Positions 21,474 through 31,957 of a stretch of 64,000 bases of DNA are shown here, piece after piece. Below the pieces are notes generated by a model. That model did not search any database. It was not told the origin of the DNA and was given only the letters and a program-made list of their open reading frames with translations. This DNA is from Bacteroidota bacterium. Lineage in GTDB: Bacteria > Bacteroidota > Bacteroidia > Chitinophagales > Chitinophagaceae. Within the stretch, counting starts at the first letter, position 1; every line of letters starts with the position of its first letter. The translations under genes and the position numbers were made by a program. The stretch covers positions 124,001 through 188,000 of the forward strand of contig SYIK01000005.1 in assembly GCA_005798905.1 (NCBI GenBank), in the 5' to 3' direction.

Positions 21474-22757
21474 ATGGCTAAGTCTAACTACATCATTTGG
21501 TGTTTGGGATTATTTTTGTTTGTCAACGTACAAACTTTTTCACAAGGATGGGTAGGTAACAGCGGTAATAACCTTAATGCAGTTAACTCTTCACTAACTC
21601 CAACTCCAATAAATATTGGTATAGGTACTAATTTACCAACAGCGCAATTACACACAAATGGTACATTACGACACGAAAACCTTACAAACGCAAACCTACT
21701 AACCCAAATTTTAGTAACTGATCCTTCAGGAAATGTATTTTGGAGAGATGCCTCTACTTTTGGTACGTCTAATACATGGTTAATTAATGGCAATAATAAT
21801 ATTGTTGATGGTACAAATTTCATAGGTACTACAAATAATCAATCTGTCATATTTAAAGTTAATAACAAAAGAAGGTTTTCAATTAGTAAAGAGTTCACTC
21901 CAGTTGGTTTTACAAGAAATGTAAGCCCTGTAGAAGTTGGCGTATCTTCTGACACAACAAATTTGACCAATTTTTTTGTTTGGAGCAGAGATGTAGTGGG
22001 GCTTTCTCTACCAGTCTTCATTAACAGCGATATTTCTGGTATGATTTTTTCCAATAATTCAGGTAATAATAATACACTGGGAAGGCTTATAAGGTTAAAC
22101 CAAGGAAACACAAATTCGGATGGAGGAAACAATTTTTATGACATAGGAATTTCCAACACTCAGTCTCTGTTTATCACTCCACGTCTGATTCCTAAAAATA
22201 TTGGTTTCCCAATGAAAATGTTTACAATATCAACCGCTGATAGAGTAGGTTTTCGTTTAGCTTGGGGGGAAGAGCCTACTGCTGATTTTCATACAGTTGG
22301 ATCAGTAAGGCATGAAAATCTCCCTGGTGGAAAGGGTTCTCTTCTTGTAATTGATGCAGCAGGAAACATTTTTAGAGACAATTCATTCTTTGTACAAAAT
22401 AAAGTATTAGATAAAGAAATTGAAAATTTGAAAAAAGAATTGGAAATCTTAAAAAAAATGATTTACCGCCAGGATATTGGATTAAAAAAAACTGAGCAAG
22501 CAATCCTTTATCAAAACATCCCAAACCCTTTCAATGTAAATACAGAAATAAAATTTTACTTGCCAAAAGAAGTTAAGTCTGCGACTATACAAATTACTGA
22601 TGTTTCAGGAAGATCAATAAAAGAAATTCCGATCCCATCTAATGGGAAAGGATCAGTCATTGTCCAAAAAGGTATTTTATCTGCCGGCACATATATTTAT
22701 TCACTTCTTATTGATCATGAAGTCATTGAATCAAAGAAAATGGTATTATTAAGATAA
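21474..22757 (+). CDS. T9SS type A sorting-domain surface protein with tail-fibre-like repeats
   Basis: Signal peptide; C-terminal NIPNPFNVNTEIKFYLPKEVKSATIQITDVSGRSIKEIPI...GILSAGTYIYSLLIDHEVIESKKMVLLR. Confidence 0.85.
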   Translation: MAKSNYIIWCLGLFLFVNVQTFSQGWVGNSGNNLNAVNSSLTPTPINIGIGTNLPTAQLHTNGTLRHENLTNANLLTQILVTDPSGNVFWRDASTFGTSNTWLINGNNNIVDGTNFIGTTNNQSVIFKVNNKRRFSISKEFTPVGFTRNVSPVEVGVSSDTTNLTNFFVWSRDVVGLSLPVFINSDISGMIFSNNSGNNNTLGRLIRLNQGNTNSDGGNNFYDIGISNTQSLFITPRLIPKNIGFPMKMFTISTADRVGFRLAWGEEPTADFHTVGSVRHENLPGGKGSLLVIDAAGNIFRDNSFFVQNKVLDKEIENLKKELEILKKMIYRQDIGLKKTEQAILYQNIPNPFNVNTEIKFYLPKEVKSATIQITDVSGRSIKEIPIPSNGKGSVIVQKGILSAGTYIYSLLIDHEVIESKKMVLLR

Positions 22758-22803
22758 AATGCACGTATCAACTGAAATTCAATATACCTGAGTGAGTTAA
22801 TTA

Positions 22804-23550
22804 TCAATTTCCCCACACAACATATTTCTCACTTGAATCAGTAAGCACTGTGCCAAGTTTTTCTTTTGATTCACTTAGTTTTTTAAGATTTGAAACCCAT
22901 GAATAATTTTTCAAAAAAATTTCATCATTCAATTCTATTGGCTCTGTTGTTGTTTTTGAATGATAATGTACATGCATCCGAAACCTGCCATCGGATTTAA
23001 GAATTCGTTTTATTTCTTGTGCTGTTTTTTCAAAATCATCAACATGGTCAATTGCGTTTGCTGAGATAACCGTGTCAAAAAATGAATCCTCAAAAGGAAC
23101 ATTTTCTGCTTTTGCTTGTACAAATCTTGCTCTATTTTCATAGCAATGAAGCGGAAATCCTGCAGCAATATATCTGTCAAATAAAGGATCAAGACAATAC
23201 ACATCACAATTTTCAAAACACAGTGCACTTGGAAAAGGCCCGGATCCAATATCTATAACTTTTTGACCGGAAAATTCATTTCTTTCAAGACAAAGATCCC
23301 CTAAATATTTTTGCTTTTGATGGACTTCAAAAAAAGTTAATATAGCCGACAACTCCGGTGTATATGCTTTTGTTTTGTTAACAGTTGGTGAAATATGGTT
23401 GTACAATTCTTTAATTTCTCCATTGTACCATTTCAAATATTTATGAATCTCTTTTTGCCAAAACCTAACTTCTGCATTTTGTTTTTCTTTCCCGGTAAGC
23501 AATCCGGTAAGTTTTTCAAGTTTCTCAACTATTCCATTTTTTATTCCCAT
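22804..23550 (-). CDS. Class I SAM-dependent methyltransferase
   Basis: GQKVIDIGSGPFPSALCFENCDVYCLDPL, FFDTVISANAIDHVDDFEKTAQEIKRILKSDGRF. Confidence 0.88.
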   Translation of the reverse strand: MGIKNGIVEKLEKLTGLLTGKEKQNAEVRFWQKEIHKYLKWYNGEIKELYNHISPTVNKTKAYTPELSAILTFFEVHQKQKYLGDLCLERNEFSGQKVIDIGSGPFPSALCFENCDVYCLDPLFDRYIAAGFPLHCYENRARFVQAKAENVPFEDSFFDTVISANAIDHVDDFEKTAQEIKRILKSDGRFRMHVHYHSKTTTEPIELNDEIFLKNYSWVSNLKKLSESKEKLGTVLTDSSEKYVVWGN

Positions 23551-23600
23551 GACTTTTACAGGATATAATATTTTTGTACTTAATCAATAAGCACGAAGAT

Positions 23601-24473
23601 ATGATTCTGGTTGAATTGAATGGCGGAATTGGCAATCAAATGTTTCAATATGCAGCTGCAAAAAGTTTATCGCTTTACCATAAAGTAGAACTAAAACTTG
23701 ATATTACTTCTGCAGAAAATAAATCTTTACCAACAGAATTAAACAAAAGACCATTTGATTTACATTATTTCAATATATCGGATAAAACCGCAGAAGAATA
23801 TTTAATTAATTCCTACACAAAAATTTCTATATTTTCAAAAATAATTAATAGAGTTAAGTCCAATTATAAACGAAAAATTTATAGAGAACCTTTTTTCCAT
23901 TACGACCCCAACTTTTTTAAAGCTGGACCAAATAATTATCTGAAAGGTTTATGGCAATCAGAAAAATATTTTAACTTATATCGAAAAGAAATTCGTAATG
24001 GTTTTTCAATTGACAAAAATTTTGAAATAAAATTTTCCGCTTTTCTTTCAGAATTAAAGAAACAAAATTCTATTTCAATCCACATAAGAAGAGGTGACTA
24101 CCTTGCTAAAGTTTCACTTGACGTTTTAGGTGTTTTGCCCATAACCTACTACCACCAAGCAATCGAACTCATCAAATCAAAAACTCAAAACCCTAAATTC
24201 TATTTTTTCTCAGACGATATTAATTGGATAAAAGAAAATCTAATTTTACCGGAAGCTACTTATGTTTCCGATGAAATTACGAATCATCAATTTGAAGATT
24301 TGTACTTAATGAGTTGTTGTCAACACAATATAATTGCAAACAGTAGTTTTAGCTGGTGGGGCGCTTGGTTAAATAACAACCCAAATAAAATTATAATCGC
24401 GCCAAAAAAATGGTTTAATAAAGGGCCGAAGGATACGCAAGATCTTATTCCAGAAAGTTGGATAACAATTTAA
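23601..24473 (+). CDS. Alpha-1,2-fucosyltransferase (GT11)
   Basis: MILVELNGGIGNQMFQYAAAKSLSL, SIHIRRGDYLA, IIANSSFSWWGAWLNNNPNKIIIAPKKWF; start reassigned to internal Met. Confidence 0.92.
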   Translation: MILVELNGGIGNQMFQYAAAKSLSLYHKVELKLDITSAENKSLPTELNKRPFDLHYFNISDKTAEEYLINSYTKISIFSKIINRVKSNYKRKIYREPFFHYDPNFFKAGPNNYLKGLWQSEKYFNLYRKEIRNGFSIDKNFEIKFSAFLSELKKQNSISIHIRRGDYLAKVSLDVLGVLPITYYHQAIELIKSKTQNPKFYFFSDDINWIKENLILPEATYVSDEITNHQFEDLYLMSCCQHNIIANSSFSWWGAWLNNNPNKIIIAPKKWFNKGPKDTQDLIPESWITI

Positions 24474-24480
24474 AATATTT

Positions 24481-25257
24481 TTATTTTTCAATTTCACTTA
24501 AAAAATAATTCATCGCTTTTCGTTTTTCTTCATCCAAATTATAGCAAATGTTTTCTGTAAAATATTTTTTCAAATCATACAATTCATACGGATTGTTGGC
24601 AACAATTTCATCCAATTGGTTCAAACCAAATGCATTTGCCGTATCAAATTCTTTAATAAATTCAGGCGACAAATTATTCTTGCTAACCCAAACAGCAAAT
24701 ACAAAAGAAAAGCCGGTTGCTTTTTTCCATTCACTTCCTAAATCGAAAGTGTATTTTGAAATTTTTCGTTGTTCAAAAGCCCTGTCTCCAATAATTAATC
24801 CGGCTGTTGTTCCGTTTATTTTCTCACGAAAAGAATCATCGGTAGCAGCAATTAATTTTGGATTTATTTTCCAATAATTTTTCAAAAGCCATTTCAACAA
24901 TTCAACAGATGTTCTACTTTGATAATCGAGATAAATGGTTGTTATATCTTCTAAATTTACATCACTAAATAAACAAACCGTTCCAACAGTTCCATCAGTA
25001 GCTATGCAATAATTCCCAACTAAATGATACGTTTCCAAATCTTTTAAAGCCGCTACAGGCAACAATCCAAGTTCAATTTCATTATTTTTAAAAAGTTCAA
25101 CTAATTGCTTTGGAAAACTTTCTATCAATTCTATTTTTTTATTTATTGAAAGTTTTTGCAACCCATAAATTAATGGCAACGTATTGAGGTAACTTACAAT
25201 TCCTACTTTAATCTTGTTCAATTGAGTTATTTTTGTTGGTAAAGATAATTGCAGCAA
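24481..25257 (-). CDS. mqnA: Chorismate dehydratase MqnA (futalosine menaquinone pathway)
   Basis: KVGIVSYLNTLPLIYGL, IELGLLPVAALKDLETYHLVGNYCIATDGTVGTVCLFSDV, YLDYQSRTSVELLKWLL, GLIIGDRAF. Confidence 0.88.
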   Translation of the reverse strand: MLQLSLPTKITQLNKIKVGIVSYLNTLPLIYGLQKLSINKKIELIESFPKQLVELFKNNEIELGLLPVAALKDLETYHLVGNYCIATDGTVGTVCLFSDVNLEDITTIYLDYQSRTSVELLKWLLKNYWKINPKLIAATDDSFREKINGTTAGLIIGDRAFEQRKISKYTFDLGSEWKKATGFSFVFAVWVSKNNLSPEFIKEFDTANAFGLNQLDEIVANNPYELYDLKKYFTENICYNLDEEKRKAMNYFLSEIEK

Positions 25258-25273
25258 AACGCAAAATCAAAAT

Positions 25274-26620
25274 ATGAAATTAAATTCTCTGACAGCTATT
25301 TCACCGATTGATGGCCGCTACAGGCAGCAAGTAAATCAATTGGAAGAATATTTTTCCGAATATGCTTTAATTAAGTATAGAGTTCATGTTGAAATTCAAT
25401 ACCTTTTGTTTTTGCATGAAAGTAAAATTTTTAACCTAACAACAAAAGCAAAAAAAACACTTCTAAAAATTGATTCGGAATTCGACAATAGCAAAGCGCA
25501 AATAATTAAAGACCTTGAAGCAACTACAAATCACGATGTAAAAGCTGTTGAGTATTTTATAAAAGATGAATTGAAAAAATCAGGCGATAGCGCAATTGCT
25601 GAATGGGTACATTTTGCGCTCACTTCGCAAGACATTAACAACACAGCTATCCCACTTTCTTGGAAACATGCAATTGAATTTAATTATTTACCTGCGGTTC
25701 TAAATCTTTCTACGCAATTATTATTATTAGCTAAACGATGGGGAAATATTCCTGTATTAGCGCATACACACGGCCAGCCTGCTTCTCCAACTCGTTTGGG
25801 GAAAGAAATGATGGTTTTTGTTGAACGCATCCAAAATCAAATTGACCTTTTAGTAACGATTCCTTTCACTGCAAAATTTGGTGGCGCAACAGGAAATTTC
25901 AATGCACATCATGTTTCATTTCCAAAAACAAACTGGATAAAATTTGCCAATAATTTTGTAAATAAAAAATTAGGATTATCTCGAATTCAATATTCTACTC
26001 AAATAGAACATTACGATAATTTGGCTGCGCATTTTGACGGAATGAAAAGAATCAACACGGTTTTAATTGATTTATGTAGAGATTTTTGGACCTACATCTC
26101 CATGAATTATTTTAACCAAAAAATCAACGAAAAAGAAGTTGGTTCATCGGCAATGCCGCATAAAGTAAATCCAATTGATTTTGAAAATGCCGAAGGAAAT
26201 TTAGGAATTGCAAATGCACTGTTTGAACATTTTTCAGCAAAACTTCCGGTATCGCGGCTTCAGCGCGATTTAACGGATTCCACCGTGTTGCGCAATATTG
26301 GCGTTCCTTTTGCACACACCGTTCTCGCCATTCGATCCATTGAAAAAGGTATTGGAAAATTAGTTGTAAACGATTCAGCAATTTATGAAGATTTGGAAAA
26401 TAATTGGGCTGTTGTTTCCGAAGCCATTCAAACTATTCTAAGAAGAGAAAAATTTCCTAATCCGTATGAAGCCTTAAAAAAATTAACAAGAGGAAATAAA
26501 AAAATAGACAAACAATTGCTTCACAATTTTATTGATTCACTTTCTATTAGTAATAAAATAAAACAAGAATTGAAAAAAATTACACCGCATAATTACACAG
26601 GTATTACGCCAAAGTATTGA
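25274..26620 (+). CDS. purB: Adenylosuccinate lyase
   Basis: LTAISPIDGRYRQQVNQLEEYFSEYALIKYRV, TSQDINNTA, HTHGQPASPTRLGKE, GSSAMPHKVNPIDFENAEGN. Confidence 0.96.
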   Translation: MKLNSLTAISPIDGRYRQQVNQLEEYFSEYALIKYRVHVEIQYLLFLHESKIFNLTTKAKKTLLKIDSEFDNSKAQIIKDLEATTNHDVKAVEYFIKDELKKSGDSAIAEWVHFALTSQDINNTAIPLSWKHAIEFNYLPAVLNLSTQLLLLAKRWGNIPVLAHTHGQPASPTRLGKEMMVFVERIQNQIDLLVTIPFTAKFGGATGNFNAHHVSFPKTNWIKFANNFVNKKLGLSRIQYSTQIEHYDNLAAHFDGMKRINTVLIDLCRDFWTYISMNYFNQKINEKEVGSSAMPHKVNPIDFENAEGNLGIANALFEHFSAKLPVSRLQRDLTDSTVLRNIGVPFAHTVLAIRSIEKGIGKLVVNDSAIYEDLENNWAVVSEAIQTILRREKFPNPYEALKKLTRGNKKIDKQLLHNFIDSLSISNKIKQELKKITPHNYTGITPKY

Positions 26621-27122
26621 TGAAATTTTCGTTTGTGATTTTTAAAAGCAATACTTCTTTTTCATCTTCCCTATAAAGTTTTTCTTTTACAAACCCTGTT
26701 TTTTGCAACACTTTTAAGGAAGCTGAATTTTCAACTTCACAAGTTGCAAATAATGTTGAAAGTTTGACTACATTAAAAGCATGTTTTATTCCAAGATTGG
26801 CTATTTCAGTAGCATAACCCCTTCCCCAATATTTTGGAATCAATGAATAACCCAATTGAATATTTGTAGATTTTTCAATTGGAAAAACGGCCATCATTCC
26901 AATAAAAATATCTGTTGATTTTAATTCCACTGCCCATCCGCCAAGCAACGGAGTTTTATCGTAAGTTTCTATAATTTCCTGTAATCGCTGATTGCTTTCA
27001 TCAAAAGTTTTAACTGGTCTAATATAGCGAACTACCTGCTCATCCCCATTTAATTGAAAAAAATTATTTTGATCGTTCGTAGTAAATTGCCTTATTAATA
27101 ATCGCTCCGTTTCGTAAATCAT
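26604..27122 (-). CDS. GNAT family N-acetyltransferase (RimJ/RimL-like)
   Basis: ETERLLIRQFTTNDQNNFFQLNGDEQVVRYI, IPKYWGRGYATEIANLGIKHAF, NSASLKVLQKTGFVKE. Confidence 0.9.
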   Translation of the reverse strand: MIYETERLLIRQFTTNDQNNFFQLNGDEQVVRYIRPVKTFDESNQRLQEIIETYDKTPLLGGWAVELKSTDIFIGMMAVFPIEKSTNIQLGYSLIPKYWGRGYATEIANLGIKHAFNVVKLSTLFATCEVENSASLKVLQKTGFVKEKLYREDEKEVLLLKITNENFINTLA

Positions 27123-28717
27123 TATTTTGAATTTTTATGCACTTCATTCGTAAAATTAAATTCAATATCAGGATTATTATTTCTTTCTGTATTTAAAAAC
27201 CATTCGCTGTTTGCCAAATAAACCAAATAACCATCTTTATCAACACCAACATGGCCGGGCTTGAAGCGAATGAACTCGTTTAATTTATTTGCATCTTTAC
27301 TCGAAATCCAACAAGCTTTGTAAAATGGTAAACTATTAAATTGCACGGATGCACCGTATTCGTGCAAAAGACGGTATTGAATTACTTCAAATTGAAGTTC
27401 GCCAACGCAACCAATTATTTTTTTATTCCCACCATGTTGTGTAAACAATTGGGCAACTCCTTCATCCGTTAATTGCAATAACCCTTTTTCCAATTGTTTT
27501 GTTTTCATTGGATCTTTATTGACAACTTCTTTAAATATTTCGGGAGAAAAAGTTGGAATTCCGGTAAAGAAAAAACTTTCCCCTTCGGTAAGTGTATCTC
27601 CAATTTTGAAATTTCCGGTATCAAACAAACCCACCACATCGCCGGGGAAAGCGTCTTCCAACATACTTTTTTCTCTTGCCATAAAAGAATACGGATTGCT
27701 AAATCGAATATCTTTATCTAATCGAACATGATGATAATATTTATTTCTTTCAAACTTTCCACTGCAAACACGCATAAAAGCAATTCGATCTCTGTGTTTC
27801 GGATCTAAGTTGGCATGAATTTTAAAAACAAAACCACTAAATTTTTCTTCGTGAACATTTATTTCTCTTACAGAAGTTTCTCTATTACTTGGAGTTGGCG
27901 CAATCCGAATAAATGTATCCAACATTTCTTTTACACCAAAATTGTTAATTGCGCTTCCAAAGAAAACCGGCGCCACATTTGCCGCTAAATATTCTTTATT
28001 ATTTAATTCGCCGTGAACCGTATCCACCAATTCAATATCTTCTTTTAAAGTAGCAGCATCTTTTTCTCCTAATTTTTCTGTTAGAATTTTATCGCCGCTA
28101 TTTTCAACAGAAATCAATTCTTCTTCAACTCCTTTCGTATTTGCAGCAAATAATCTTAAATTTTTATCGTGTAAATTATAAACGCCTTTAAATTCTTTTC
28201 CACTATTTATTGGCCAAGTCATCGGATGTAATTGAATTGCTAATTCCTTTTCAATTTCTTCGAGCAAATCAAATCGGTTCTTTCCATCTCTATCCATTTT
28301 ATTAATAAAAACAATAACAGGAGTTGCACGCATTCTACATACTTGCATCAATCTTTTGGTTTGCGCTTCTACACCGTTTACACTATCAATTACTAAAATA
28401 ACACTATCAACCGCAGTCAATGTTCGGTAAGTATCTTCTGCAAAATCTTTGTGACCAGGAGTATCTAAAAGATTAATGAAAATATCTTGATACATAAATG
28501 TCATTACGGAAGTAGCTACAGAAATTCCACGCTGTCTTTCTATTTCCATAAAATCGCTGGTAGCAAACTTTTTAATTTTGTTGCTTTTCACCGCACCGGC
28601 AACTTGAATAGCTCCTCCGAACAAAAGCAGTTTCTCCGTTAAAGTTGTTTTTCCCGCATCCGGGTGACTAATAATGGCAAAAGTTCTTCGTTTGCGAATT
28701 TCTTTCTGGTATTTCAT
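27122..28717 (-). CDS. prfC: Peptide chain release factor 3
   Basis: [65 protein letters not shown]. Confidence 0.96.
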   Translation of the reverse strand: MKYQKEIRKRRTFAIISHPDAGKTTLTEKLLLFGGAIQVAGAVKSNKIKKFATSDFMEIERQRGISVATSVMTFMYQDIFINLLDTPGHKDFAEDTYRTLTAVDSVILVIDSVNGVEAQTKRLMQVCRMRATPVIVFINKMDRDGKNRFDLLEEIEKELAIQLHPMTWPINSGKEFKGVYNLHDKNLRLFAANTKGVEEELISVENSGDKILTEKLGEKDAATLKEDIELVDTVHGELNNKEYLAANVAPVFFGSAINNFGVKEMLDTFIRIAPTPSNRETSVREINVHEEKFSGFVFKIHANLDPKHRDRIAFMRVCSGKFERNKYYHHVRLDKDIRFSNPYSFMAREKSMLEDAFPGDVVGLFDTGNFKIGDTLTEGESFFFTGIPTFSPEIFKEVVNKDPMKTKQLEKGLLQLTDEGVAQLFTQHGGNKKIIGCVGELQFEVIQYRLLHEYGASVQFNSLPFYKACWISSKDANKLNEFIRFKPGHVGVDKDGYLVYLANSEWFLNTERNNNPDIEFNFTNEVHKNSK

Positions 28718-28835
28718 AAAGTTCGCAAAGGTAGGTTAGGATTTTTTATTTCTTTGACTGATAATTCTACCGTTTAGCTTTTTAAGTTACCATTGACATA
28801 AATAAGTTTCTTAAAAAAGCGCACAGTAATTAAAT

Positions 28836-30098
28836 TTGCTTATGCTTCTTCGAAACATTGAAATCATTACCAGTAGTTTAAAAATGGCTTTGCAGGAATT
28901 GTGGAAAAATAAACTCCGCACCTTCCTTTCACTATTCGGAATAACAATTGGAATTTTTTGCATTATCAGCGTAATGGCAACGCTAAATAGTCTTGAACAA
29001 AATATTCAAAACGAAATCAAATCCTTTGGCACCAATACGATTTATGTTGACAAATGGGATTATAGCCAAGGCGGTGGAGGCGAATTCCCTTGGTGGAAAT
29101 ATATAAAGCGACCTGCCATAAAACATGCAGAAGTTGAAGCAATATTAGAAAGAACTCATTCTGCTAAAAATGCTGCATTCAAAATAAACATTCAAGCGGA
29201 TGCAGAATTTCAAGGTAGTATTTTGAAATCAGTTTTGATGTATGGCTTTACAAAAGATTTCAATAAAATACAAGCAGTGGATATTCAATTAGGTAGGTAT
29301 TTTTCTGATGTAGAATTTCAAGAAGGGAATAATTCTTTTGTAATTGGAAACGAAGTTGCCGAAGAACTTTTTTTAACAATAGAAAGAGCATTGGGAAAAT
29401 TAATAGAAGTAAAAGGGAAAAAAGGAATTGTAATTGGAGTAATTAAAAAACAGGGAAATCAACTTTTAGGAGGTTGGCAATTTGATAAATGTATCATTAT
29501 GCCATACCGATTTGCTAGAACAATTATGGATGAAAGAGGTGCCGACCCACTTATTCTTGTTCAAGGTAAAGATGGATTTGCAAGTGCTGCTTTAAAAGAT
29601 GATTTAAAAGGGACAATGCGTGCAGTAAGAAAATTGAGCCCTAGACAGGAAGATGATTTTACATTAAACGATGTAAATGATTGGAGTGCAGCTTTTAGCG
29701 ATGCTTTTGCTGGTATAAATATGGGAGGAGCAATCATTGGAGGAATTAGCTTGATCGTTGGTTTATTTGGCGTCGCAAATATTATGTTTGTAAGTGTAAA
29801 AGAAAGAACAGGTCAAATTGGTTTAAAAAAAGCTATCGGCGCAAAGAGTCGTATAATCCTCACTGAATTTCTAATTGAAGCAGCTTTTCTTTGTTTAATT
29901 GGTGGGATTATTGGAATACTACTCGTTTTTATATTGACAAAAATATTATCAAATGTTTTCGATTTTCCCATTTTTATTTCGATAAGTAATCTTATTTCTG
30001 CAGTTAGCATTTGTTTTGCTGTTGGAATTTTAGCAGGAATCATTCCCGCTTCAATGGCAGCAAGAATGAACCCTGTAGTAGCTATTAGAAGTAAATAA
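28836..30098 (+). CDS. MacB/FtsX-type ABC transporter permease
   Basis: ALQELWKNKLRTFLSLFGITIGIFCIISVMATLNSLEQNIQ; C-terminal FtsX domain GQIGLKKAIGAKSRIILTEFLIEA. Confidence 0.92.
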   Translation: MLMLLRNIEIITSSLKMALQELWKNKLRTFLSLFGITIGIFCIISVMATLNSLEQNIQNEIKSFGTNTIYVDKWDYSQGGGGEFPWWKYIKRPAIKHAEVEAILERTHSAKNAAFKINIQADAEFQGSILKSVLMYGFTKDFNKIQAVDIQLGRYFSDVEFQEGNNSFVIGNEVAEELFLTIERALGKLIEVKGKKGIVIGVIKKQGNQLLGGWQFDKCIIMPYRFARTIMDERGADPLILVQGKDGFASAALKDDLKGTMRAVRKLSPRQEDDFTLNDVNDWSAAFSDAFAGINMGGAIIGGISLIVGLFGVANIMFVSVKERTGQIGLKKAIGAKSRIILTEFLIEAAFLCLIGGIIGILLVFILTKILSNVFDFPIFISISNLISAVSICFAVGILAGIIPASMAARMNPVVAIRSK

Positions 30099-30142
30099 AA
30101 AATTGAAATTGCATCTTTCCTACCTTTGAAAAAAATTGATAA

Positions 30143-31186
30143 ATGCCGCTAACCATCCTTGCAATCGAATCGAGTTGTGATGAAACTTCCGTTTCTATTT
30201 GTAAAGACGGTCAGATCCTTTCAAACATTATTGCCACCCAAAAAGTGCATGAAAAATACGGAGGCGTAGTTCCTGAACTTGCAAGCAGAGCACATATTCA
30301 AAATATTGTTCCAGTAATGAGCGAAGCAATGAAAGTTGCAGATTGCGAATTACATCAGATCGATGGTATTGCTTATACCGCTTCTCCCGGATTAATTGGA
30401 TCTTTATTAATTGGTTCTCAATTTGCAAAATCATTAGCGCTTTCACTCAACAAACCTTTAATTGCAGTTAATCATTTAGAAGCACATGTTTTAGCAAATT
30501 TAATTCCGGAAAAAAAACCATCGTTTCCTTTTTTATGTTTGATTGTAAGTGGCGGACATACACAAATTGTACTTTGCGAATCACCCATTTCAATGAAAGT
30601 AATTGGCGAAACGATTGATGATGCTGCCGGTGAAGCATATGATAAATCGGCAAAACTTTTGGGACTTCCCTACCCCGGTGGACCATTAATTGATAAATAT
30701 GCGCAACTTGGAAATGCAAATCGATTTTTATTTCCTGAACCGCAAATTCCGGAATTAAACTTTAGTTTTAGTGGTGTAAAAACTTCCATTCTTTATTTTC
30801 TTCAAAATGCTGGAAAGAGTACAATTTATAAAAAAGAATTTTTAGCAACAGAAGAGGAGAAAAAACAATTTATCGAAGAAAATAGAAATGATATTTGTGC
30901 TTCTATTCAAAATAGAATTGTTACTATTTTATTGAACAAATTAAATAAAGCTGCTTCAATTACTAATTGTAAAAATATTTGCATTGCTGGCGGAGTAGCT
31001 GCCAATAGTGGACTTCGAAAGAATTTTGAAGAAATGGGAATTGCCAAAAACTGGAATACTTTTATCCCTCCAATGGAATTTTGTACAGATAATGCTGGCA
31101 TGATTGCCATTACAGGTTATTATAAATTTCTTCACAAACAATTCAATGAACTTTCTTTTCCCACAAATGCAAAAACAGTTGCTTGA
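30143..31186 (+). CDS. tsaD: tRNA N6-threonylcarbamoyladenosine biosynthesis protein TsaD
   Basis: ILAIESSCDETSVSI, NHLEAHVLANL, VSGGHTQIV, DDAAGEAYDKSAKLLGLPYPGGPLID. Confidence 0.97.
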   Translation: MPLTILAIESSCDETSVSICKDGQILSNIIATQKVHEKYGGVVPELASRAHIQNIVPVMSEAMKVADCELHQIDGIAYTASPGLIGSLLIGSQFAKSLALSLNKPLIAVNHLEAHVLANLIPEKKPSFPFLCLIVSGGHTQIVLCESPISMKVIGETIDDAAGEAYDKSAKLLGLPYPGGPLIDKYAQLGNANRFLFPEPQIPELNFSFSGVKTSILYFLQNAGKSTIYKKEFLATEEEKKQFIEENRNDICASIQNRIVTILLNKLNKAASITNCKNICIAGGVAANSGLRKNFEEMGIAKNWNTFIPPMEFCTDNAGMIAITGYYKFLHKQFNELSFPTNAKTVA

Positions 31187-31219
31187 AATTATTTACTAGT
31201 AAAAGCATAAGTCTGTTTA

Positions 31220-31957
31220 ATGTCAAACTCTTTTTTTAGATTCAAACAATTCACTGTGCATCAGCAAAACTGTGCAATGAAAATAACAACAGATGCTTGT
31301 TTGTTCGGAGCTTGGACTGCAATGCAATTAAAGCAATTGCCAGAAAAAACTAAGACTATTTTAGATATTGGAACAGGAACAGGTTTGTTGAGCCTAATGT
31401 TGATTCAAAAAAATCAAACACATTCAATCAATGCAATTGAAATTGATAAAAATGCTGCAATGCAAGCTGCTACAAATTTTGCAGCAACTCCATGGAAAGA
31501 AAAATTGAATGTAATAAATGAAAATGTTATAAATTTTTCATTCCCGAAATTATTTGATTTTATCATTTGCAATCCACCATTTTATGAAAATGATTTAAAA
31601 TCGAACAACATAAAAAAAAATATAGCACACCATGACGAAGGATTGAATTTGAAAAATTTGTTTCAAATTATAAAAACTAATCTATCTAATGATGGAACTT
31701 TTTGTATGTTACTTCCTTACAAAAGGGATATAGAAATTCATCCAATTTTTCATCAGTATCATTTCAAAATCATTACGAAAACATATGTTCGCCAATCAAC
31801 AAAACACGATTTTTTCAGAATACTAATTCACGGTAAAATTGAGAATGATGCCGACAACAGAGAACCTATAATTAATGAAATTTCAATTTGTGATGAAGAA
31901 AAACTATACACAAGAGAATTCATTTCTTTATTGAAAGATTATTACCTGAAATTATAA
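31220..31957 (+). CDS. tRNA1(Val) (adenine-N6)-methyltransferase-like (TrmN6/YfiC)
   Basis: FRFKQFTVHQQNCAMKITTDACLFGAW, ILDIGTGTGLLSLML, FDFIICNPPFYEN. Confidence 0.9.
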   Translation: MSNSFFRFKQFTVHQQNCAMKITTDACLFGAWTAMQLKQLPEKTKTILDIGTGTGLLSLMLIQKNQTHSINAIEIDKNAAMQAATNFAATPWKEKLNVINENVINFSFPKLFDFIICNPPFYENDLKSNNIKKNIAHHDEGLNLKNLFQIIKTNLSNDGTFCMLLPYKRDIEIHPIFHQYHFKIITKTYVRQSTKHDFFRILIHGKIENDADNREPIINEISICDEEKLYTREFISLLKDYYLKL

